Part shown: one piece after another, positions 57,673-62,665 of the stretch
How positions within the stretch are numbered: position 1 is the first letter of the stretch
Layout: each line of letters begins with the position of its first letter
Source of the DNA: Hyphococcus sp.
GTDB lineage: Bacteria > Pseudomonadota > Alphaproteobacteria > Caulobacterales > Parvularculaceae
Direction: 5' to 3'
NCBI GenBank assembly: GCA_028285645.1
Contig: JANQOV010000001.1
Span: 1 to 62,665 of the forward strand
DNA length: 62,665 nt
Made by a program: the position numbers and the translations under genes
The notes under the pieces: generated by a model
The model's database searches: none
Told to the model about the DNA's origin: nothing
Seen by the model: the letters and a program-made list of their open reading frames with translations, nothing else

Positions 57673-58440
57673 TCAGACAGCGTCTGGCCGCATGCCGCCC
57701 TTGGCCTTGGGCTCCGCATCGGTCAACTGCTTTACCCAAGGAAACTTCTTGGCCATTTCGTCTGTGTAACCAAGATTGCGGGCTGTGGCGGTCCGGGGAA
57801 TATCCTCCGCCTCCTCATAGAAGGTGCCGAACACTTTATCCCAGAAAAATTCAGCGATGCCGTAATTTCCCTGCTCATTATGAAAATGATGCGCAAGGTG
57901 ACGCTTTTTCATGACCTTCCAGAAGGTTGATTTCGGCTCAAACGCCAGATGCTCGCCTGCGTGCAGGAACTCCGTCACGCACGTCATGAAAACGGTGCCG
58001 GCGACCGCGCCCGCCGCCCCGGCGGGTCCGCTGATCAGCCAGCCAACCGGCGCCGCAACAACCAAAATCGTTGGCAACGTCGTATGAAGACCACCGAATA
58101 ACACTGATAAATCATTGGGGTAGCGGTGATGATCGTAATGTATGCGTTTCCACAATTTAGCCAGGTAAGGCGATTTATACATCCAGCTTCCGTGCAGGAT
58201 GAAGCGATGAATGAAGTACCAGGCGATCGGGAACAACAACGCACCCACTGCGAATGAGCCGGCAAATAGCCAGAACGAGGTCATGGTCGCAAAGCCGATT
58301 GCAAGCGTCGCGACAATCACAACCGCATAGACCTGGATCGCCGGATAGGTGACATAGGCGCGGAGAAGGTCGTCAAATGTCATGCGATTGAGGAGATACT
58401 CCTCCTCTTTCCAGGCCTTATATCCAATAAAAAGCCGCAT
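57673..58440 (-). CDS. Di-iron fatty-acid/sterol hydroxylase family protein, candidate ceramide hydroxylase
   Basis: The 255-residue protein has membrane helices at about 32-75 and 125-155 and the histidine boxes of the fatty-acid hydroxylase superfamily. These are H78-x4-H83 (HRFILH), H101-x2-HH104-105 (HYDHH), H160-x3-H164 (HAGEH) and H181-x2-HH184-185 with H187 (HLAHHFH). The sequence FIHRFILHGSWMYKS resembles FA2H/Scs7-type enzymes, which hydroxylate the 2-position of ceramide acyl chains. It is divergent from the ceramide genes with a 377-base gap, so shared control and a sphingolipid role are plausible but inferred. A carotenoid or plain lipid hydroxylase is the alternative. Confidence 0.75.
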   Translation of the reverse strand: MRLFIGYKAWKEEEYLLNRMTFDDLLRAYVTYPAIQVYAVVIVATLAIGFATMTSFWLFAGSFAVGALLFPIAWYFIHRFILHGSWMYKSPYLAKLWKRIHYDHHRYPNDLSVLFGGLHTTLPTILVVAAPVGWLISGPAGAAGAVAGTVFMTCVTEFLHAGEHLAFEPKSTFWKVMKKRHLAHHFHNEQGNYGIAEFFWDKVFGTFYEEAEDIPRTATARNLGYTDEMAKKFPWVKQLTDAEPKAKGGMRPDAV

Positions 58441-58817
58441 GGGCGACGCTCCCGGCAGTCATGGGGTTTCGAATTCTAGGGTACTGATGGGTGTACTAGC
58501 TAAGCCGCAATCAAGCGAGAAACAAGATAGCGCAGGGCCCCAAGTCACGAAAATTGGTAAACTGTAACATCCTTGCGCAAAACTTGACCAAAGGCGCCGA
58601 CACACGCCCTTGCCGGCTTGTCTAAGGGGTTGTATTCGCTCAATATTGCCGATTGCGATTGGGGATGGTGACACCATCGCTTTAAAGGTTAGGATGGTGC
58701 GATGCGTCTCAACGCAACAGGGCGGGTGCAAGAACCTCAAATTGAATCGGGATTTGGGGAAATCCTGATGGTAGGTGAAAACGCCGGGCGGAAAACCGGC
58801 AAAGTGCGGGGGCGTTA
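58441..58817 (+). promoter_or_regulatory. Divergent region between the hydroxylase gene and ceramide cluster
   Basis: This 377-base stretch has no supported gene. The only sizeable reading frame on the minus strand (58459-58740) is Cys/Pro-rich and unlike a family. It holds a perfect inverted repeat GATGGT-GAC-ACCATC at 58664-58678 and a further GATGGT at 58693, which could be an operator. TTGACC at 58582 is a possible -35. It should contain the promoters of both divergent transcripts. Confidence 0.4.
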
Positions 58818-60626
58818 ATGGCCGTCAATTCAAGTCGGACGCCGGCTGAAAATGCATCGGGCGAAACCATCAAACCGACGCCGTCGGTCAATGATGCGTT
58901 GCCGTTCAAAATTTGCGATACGCTGACGCTCGTTGAAGTGCTCGATTACGCAGCGCAAGGTTCGACCGGGTATAATTTCTTCGACTTACGCGGCGCCGTT
59001 AAAGAAACGCTGCCTTACTCAGCTTTGCGCGACCGCGCTCGCACCCTGGCGGAAAAACTCTCCGCACGATTTAAGCGCGGCGACCGGATCGCCATCGTTG
59101 CAGAAACAAGTTCCGATTTTGTCGTAGCGTTTTTCGCTTGTCAGTATGCAGGGATTATCCCGGCGCCAATGCCGATGCCGGTCAATCTCGGCGGCAAAGA
59201 CGGATACCTCAATCAGATCCGGCAAATGATCACGGGCGCCGGCGCAGTAGCGGCAATTGGGCCGGAAACCCTGACATCCTTTCTCGACGAGGCGACCGAG
59301 AACGTAGAAGGCGTTGAAGTCTTGAGTTTCGACGCCCTTAATGCGTTAGAAGAAAAAGCTGCGGCGACTTCGTTTTCCGCCGACGAAGAGTGCTACATCC
59401 AATATTCGTCGGGGTCCACAAGCGCGCCCAAGGGCGTCATCGGCACCCAAAAATCTGTAATGAGCAATCTTGTTGCGATTTCCCGCGACGGTCTTCACGC
59501 AAGAAAAGGCGACCGCGGTGCAAGCTGGTTGCCGCTCTACCACGATATGGGCCTGATCGGGTTCCTCCTGGCGCCGATGATCTCACAAATGTCTGTGGAT
59601 TATCTGACCACGTCGGATTTCGTCCGCAGACCGCTTTTGTGGCTGCGCATGATCACCGAACACGGCGCGACCCTTACCTACAGCCCATCCTTCGGGTACG
59701 AGCTTGCCGCAAAGCGTTCAGCGCGCGCGGAGCCTGGAGCGATTGACTTATCTAATGTCCGCGTCGCTGGGATTGGCGGCGACATGGTGCGGCCCGAGGC
59801 CCTTAACGCATTCGCTGACGCATTCGAACCTTGCGGCTTTGACCGCACCGCATTTACGCCAAGCTATGGCATGGCTGAAGCAACACTGGCGATTTCATTT
59901 CCGGAACTTGGCGCGCCCTTTGTGGTCGATGAAGTTGATATGCGTCACTACACCAGATCGGGCGTGGCGCAGCCGGCGTCTGCAGTGACCTCGCCGGAGC
60001 ATAAGCGCGGCTTTGTGTTATGTGGTCGGGCGCTGCCGGGCCACGCAATAGAAGTCCGCGATGACAATGGCGACGCAGCGGGCGAACGCGTTGTGGGGCG
60101 CATATTCATCAAAGGACCAAGCCTTACGCCAGGCTATTTCTCAGATCCCGAAGCCTCCGCTGCGATGTATCATGGCAAGTGGCTCGATACTGGAGACATG
60201 GGCTACATTCTTGACGGTCAGATTGTCATCACCGGCCGCGCGAAAGACCTCATCATCATCAACGGCCGCAATATCTGGCCGCAAGATATCGAATGGGCGG
60301 TAGAAAAAGTTGAAGGCGTCAGAAGCGGCGGCGTCGCAGCATTTTCCGTCGATGACGGCATCGACGAACGCATTGTCGTGGTGGCCGAACGCCGGGGTAT
60401 GGACGACGACGCGCGTAACGAATTAAAACGCGAAATTGCGCGGGTCATCCAGAATGCAGCCGGTGCGCCAGCAGAAGTGGTGCTTGCGCGGCCGCACTCC
60501 ATGGTGATGACGTCGTCTGGAAAGTTGTCACGGGCAAAGGTCAAACAGAAATTTCTGGACGGCGCGTTTGCTGATGACGCCTCTGCACGCGCACCCGTAC
60601 GCGCACTTGCTGAAGCGCGGGGTTAA
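58818..60626 (+). CDS. aasR: Fatty acyl-AMP ligase, probable acyl-ACP synthetase of ceramide synthesis
   Basis: The 602-residue adenylate-forming enzyme has the ATP loop QYSSGSTSAPKGV (about 195-207), the FAAL-type WLPLYHDMGLIGFLL (about 237-251), GMAEATLAIS, and the C-terminal core GRAKDLIIINGRNIWPQDIE. WLPLYHDMG is a hallmark of acyl-AMP ligases that load an acyl carrier protein rather than CoA. It would charge the dedicated carrier protein encoded two genes on. The symbol follows the Caulobacter ceramide gene named AasR, as I recall it. It is first in the cluster and ends three bases before the next gene. Confidence 0.85.
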   Translation: MAVNSSRTPAENASGETIKPTPSVNDALPFKICDTLTLVEVLDYAAQGSTGYNFFDLRGAVKETLPYSALRDRARTLAEKLSARFKRGDRIAIVAETSSDFVVAFFACQYAGIIPAPMPMPVNLGGKDGYLNQIRQMITGAGAVAAIGPETLTSFLDEATENVEGVEVLSFDALNALEEKAAATSFSADEECYIQYSSGSTSAPKGVIGTQKSVMSNLVAISRDGLHARKGDRGASWLPLYHDMGLIGFLLAPMISQMSVDYLTTSDFVRRPLLWLRMITEHGATLTYSPSFGYELAAKRSARAEPGAIDLSNVRVAGIGGDMVRPEALNAFADAFEPCGFDRTAFTPSYGMAEATLAISFPELGAPFVVDEVDMRHYTRSGVAQPASAVTSPEHKRGFVLCGRALPGHAIEVRDDNGDAAGERVVGRIFIKGPSLTPGYFSDPEASAAMYHGKWLDTGDMGYILDGQIVITGRAKDLIIINGRNIWPQDIEWAVEKVEGVRSGGVAAFSVDDGIDERIVVVAERRGMDDDARNELKREIARVIQNAAGAPAEVVLARPHSMVMTSSGKLSRAKVKQKFLDGAFADDASARAPVRALAEARG

Positions 60627-60629
60627 TCC

Positions 60630-61559
60630 TTGAAAGCAGCCGTTACCGGCGGCGGCGGCTTTGTCGGCGGCGCGCTTGTGAACCGTCTCATCAAAGACGG
60701 CTGGCAGGTGCGCTTGCTGGCGCGCGATCCCAAAAGGCTTGCCGCTGACCTCAACGCTGAGATTGTTACCGGCGATCTCGACAATGCGGATGCGCTTGGC
60801 CAGCTCGCCCAGTCGACGGATGTTTTCTTCCATCTCGCGGGCGTTACTCATGCGCGCGATGACGCAATCTATCACGCCGTCAATGTCAAAGGCGCAGCCA
60901 ACGCCGCCGCCGCTGCGGCCGACGCCGGCGCCAAACTCGTCCATGCTTCTTCCATGTCAGCGCGCCTTCCCGCTGCGTCGCCTTATGCCCAGAGTAAGTT
61001 CGACAGCGAACAGGCGGTGAAATCAGCGAGCGGCGACAATCCATGGCTGGCGCTTCGATTGCCCGCTATTTACGGCCCCCGCGATTTTGCGACGCTGCCC
61101 TATTTCAAGCTGGTCAAATCTGGCTGGGCGCTCGAACCGCGGACTGATGAGCCCGCCCGCGCCTCGCTGCTCTATGTGGAGGACGCAGCCGGGGCGCTCA
61201 TCGCCGCCGCCAAGGCCGCCCCGACAGGCGAGATATATGAAGTCGGCGACGAACAGCCGCACGGCCATAAATGGCGCGAAATCGCCGAAATTCTGGGCGC
61301 CGTCCTTGGGAAATCCCCCCGCAAATTAAGGGCGCCGCGCCCGATTGTTTCGGGATATCATAGTCTTGTTCGAAACGCTGAGCGCTTATTAGGGAAAGCG
61401 CCGAGCCTGCGGACGGGCCAGGTCAACGAGTTTTTCCACGCCGATTGGGCGGCGCGTGAAAACCTCTTATCTAAGGCTTGCGATTGGGCCCCCGAAACGC
61501 CGCTTGAAGAAGGATTTGCAAAAACCGTACGCTGGTATCAAGACAATGGGCTGTTATAG
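60630..61559 (+). CDS. cerR: NAD-dependent epimerase/dehydratase family protein, probable ceramide reductase CerR
   Basis: The 309-residue extended SDR uses a TTG start (MKAAVTGGGGFVGGALV); no ATG precedes the conserved nucleotide motif. The dinucleotide site is TGGGGFVGGALVNRL. The catalytic Ser and Tyr-x3-Lys are in VHASSMSARL and SPYAQSKFDSE. Its place between the acyl ligase and the carrier protein matches the Caulobacter order for CerR, which reduces the 3-oxo group of the sphingoid backbone or ceramide. The 3' end ends NNGLL-like (RWYQDNGLL). It starts three bases after the ligase stop. Confidence 0.82.
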   Translation: MKAAVTGGGGFVGGALVNRLIKDGWQVRLLARDPKRLAADLNAEIVTGDLDNADALGQLAQSTDVFFHLAGVTHARDDAIYHAVNVKGAANAAAAAADAGAKLVHASSMSARLPAASPYAQSKFDSEQAVKSASGDNPWLALRLPAIYGPRDFATLPYFKLVKSGWALEPRTDEPARASLLYVEDAAGALIAAAKAAPTGEIYEVGDEQPHGHKWREIAEILGAVLGKSPRKLRAPRPIVSGYHSLVRNAERLLGKAPSLRTGQVNEFFHADWAARENLLSKACDWAPETPLEEGFAKTVRWYQDNGLL

Positions 61560-61620
61560 GAACCTGCGCACAACATTGAAGCCTTGCGGCGGCGGCCTGC
61601 CTGGCAAAGGAGACGCTTGA

Positions 61621-61884
61621 ATGTCCAGCATTCAACAGGACGACGATCTCGTCTTTCACAAAATTTGTTCGCTGCTTGAGCCTCTGAACGAAAAGGGGAT
61701 AACGCTCGCCCGCGAGACAGATCTCATTGCCGATCTCGAGATCGACAGTGTGTCGGTTCTGGATATCGTGATGGATATCGAGGACAATTACGACATCTCC
61801 ATCCCTGTAAACACGATTTCCGAAATCAAGACGATTGGCGAACTGGTGGACGCCATTCATGCGATTAAGAAAGAGCAAGCCTGA
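61621..61884 (+). CDS. acpR: Acyl carrier protein of the ceramide cluster
   Basis: The 87-residue protein has a typical carrier fold. The phosphopantetheine site is Ser43 in ADLEIDSVSVLDIVMD; the usual DSL is DSV here. AAGGAG lies just before the start. It is separated from cerR by 61 bases and from spt by three. A private carrier beside serine palmitoyltransferase suggests the substrate is supplied as acyl-ACP rather than acyl-CoA. It is distinct from the general AcpP. Confidence 0.9.
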   Translation: MSSIQQDDDLVFHKICSLLEPLNEKGITLARETDLIADLEIDSVSVLDIVMDIEDNYDISIPVNTISEIKTIGELVDAIHAIKKEQA

Positions 61885-61887
61885 CCG

Positions 61888-62665
61888 ATGAGCCTGTTCG
61901 ATAAGTTCGAAAAAACAGCTGAGCTTTATTACGGTTTGGCGGAAGCGGACGCCAATCCATTTACTGTGGTGATGGAGGACGTGATCGGGCCGACGCGCGC
62001 GATTATCAAGGGCCGCGAAACAGTGCTAGCCGGCACCCACAATTATCTCGGGCAAACATTCGAACAAAAAGCCATCGACGCCGCCAAGAAAGCGCTGGAC
62101 GAAGACGGCACGGGCACTACCGGATCCCGCTTCGCCAATGGCACGTTTTCCGCGCACAAAGCGCTCGAACGAGATATCGCCGCCTTTTTGGGCATGCAGC
62201 ATTGCGTGATATTTTCGACCGGATACGTCGCAAATCTCGGCGCTATAGCCGGGCTCATCAATCCAGCAGAAGATGTCGTTCTGATCGATGCAGACTGCCA
62301 TGCCTGTATTTATGACGGCTGCCAGCTCGCCGGCGCGGAAACCATCCGGTTCCGGCATAATGACCCGGAAAGTCTTGATAAGCGCCTTGGCCGCGTTGAT
62401 CCGAATACGAAGGGTAAACTTGTCTGCATTGAAGGCATGTACTCCATGTATGGCGATATTGCGCCGGTGGCTGAATTTGTTGAAGTCGCCCACAAGCACG
62501 GCGCCTATTTGCTCGTCGATGAGGCGCATTCCTTTGGCGTCTATGGCGAGACCGGTAAGGGCGTCTCGGAAGCCGAAGGCGTCATGGATAAGATCGATTT
62601 TTATACGGGCACGTTTTCGAAGAGCCTGGCTGCCATCGGCGGTTTTGTGGTGTCAAACCATAAGG
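61888..62665 (+). CDS. spt: Serine palmitoyltransferase, partial (C-terminus outside window)
   Basis: The visible 259 residues are the N-terminal two thirds of an alpha-oxoamine synthase. The segment THNYLGQTFEQKAID is SPT-like. The PLP contacts are His138 in DADCHACIYDG, Asp211 and His214 in LLVDEAHSFGVYG, and the Schiff-base Lys245 in GTFSKSLAAIGGF. The enzyme condenses serine with a fatty acyl thioester to 3-ketosphinganine, the first step of ceramide synthesis. It follows the carrier protein by three bases. The gene runs off the right edge. AONS or KBL homologues are less likely given this context. Confidence 0.9.
   Translation, partial: MSLFDKFEKTAELYYGLAEADANPFTVVMEDVIGPTRAIIKGRETVLAGTHNYLGQTFEQKAIDAAKKALDEDGTGTTGSRFANGTFSAHKALERDIAAFLGMQHCVIFSTGYVANLGAIAGLINPAEDVVLIDADCHACIYDGCQLAGAETIRFRHNDPESLDKRLGRVDPNTKGKLVCIEGMYSMYGDIAPVAEFVEVAHKHGAYLLVDEAHSFGVYGETGKGVSEAEGVMDKIDFYTGTFSKSLAAIGGFVVSNHK

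Noticed and set aside
58554-58561. GGTAAACT half-site resembling the palindrome at 37623
   Set aside because: Only one arm is present, without a matching partner, so chance is likely.
58459-58740. 93-codon minus-strand frame before the ceramide cluster
   Set aside because: Cys/Pro-rich, no ribosome site or domain, and it lies in the expected promoter region.

Overview
This window is a stretch of an alphaproteobacterial chromosome of about 60% GC. It is densely packed, and almost all of it is conserved core genes. Four things suggest an organism in or near Caulobacterales/Parvularculales: a perfect CtrA-type site (TTAA-N7-TTAA) at 1386-1400, an UrcA-family protein, a VPLPA/PEP-CTERM-type exported protein, and a Caulobacter-type bacterial ceramide gene cluster. 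The order lnt-corC-ybeY-phoH-miaB and the block rimP-nusA-ylxR-infB-rbfA-truB are typical of the class. The placement rests on recognition, not on a search. I saw no tRNA, rRNA, CRISPR array, insertion sequence or prophage.

Layout. 1-5335: a partial methyltransferase, a 2-hydroxyacid dehydrogenase, an SH3 exported protein, and the unsaturated fatty-acid operon fabA-fabB-(small membrane protein)-fabI followed by a cupin gene broken by a frameshift. 5340-13769: a DUF885 lipoprotein, pnp, an SDR enzyme, rpsO, a Sel1/prolyl-hydroxylase-like protein, truB and rbfA. 13830-19297: infB, ylxR, nusA and rimP, preceded by a terminator-like hairpin. 19483-26437: cell-envelope and exported proteins (VPLPA-CTERM protein, DUF2937 protein, S9 peptidase, MscS channel, CE15-like esterase) with ttcA. 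26514-36043: trmB, a putatively exported agmatine deiminase, metK, an XRE regulator, lnt, corC, ybeY, phoH and miaB. 36206-41871: a 59-residue membrane protein, a diiron ferritin-like protein with a palindromic operator, fur, rimI, tsaB, a methyltransferase, a nitroreductase, dodecin and an Nfu scaffold. 42010-55333: a malic enzyme/PTA-like fusion, a DUF547 protein, a beta-propeller lipoprotein, an SDR enzyme, UrcA, an O-antigen ligase, ferrochelatase, a threonine-aldolase-like enzyme, a HAD phosphatase and an animal-type haem peroxidase. 55357-62665: a proton-pumping pyrophosphatase, a fatty-acid hydroxylase and the ceramide cluster.

How the genes work together. The rimP-to-truB block plus rpsO and pnp serves transcription elongation, translation initiation, ribosome maturation and RNA decay. 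Lipid supply is a second theme. fabA/fabB/fabI make unsaturated acyl-ACP. At the right end a fatty acyl-AMP ligase, a dedicated acyl carrier protein, a ceramide reductase and serine palmitoyltransferase form most of a ceramide/sphingolipid pathway. A divergent di-iron fatty-acid hydroxylase lies directly beside them and may hydroxylate the product. The ceramide synthase expected for the pathway is not in the window, and serine palmitoyltransferase runs off the right edge.

The most noteworthy items are the hydroxylase-plus-ceramide neighbourhood, the hairpin abutting rimP, the operator-like palindromes before the diiron protein, metK and the O-antigen ligase, the putatively exported agmatine deiminase, and the bacterial peroxidase that keeps all the myeloperoxidase catalytic residues.
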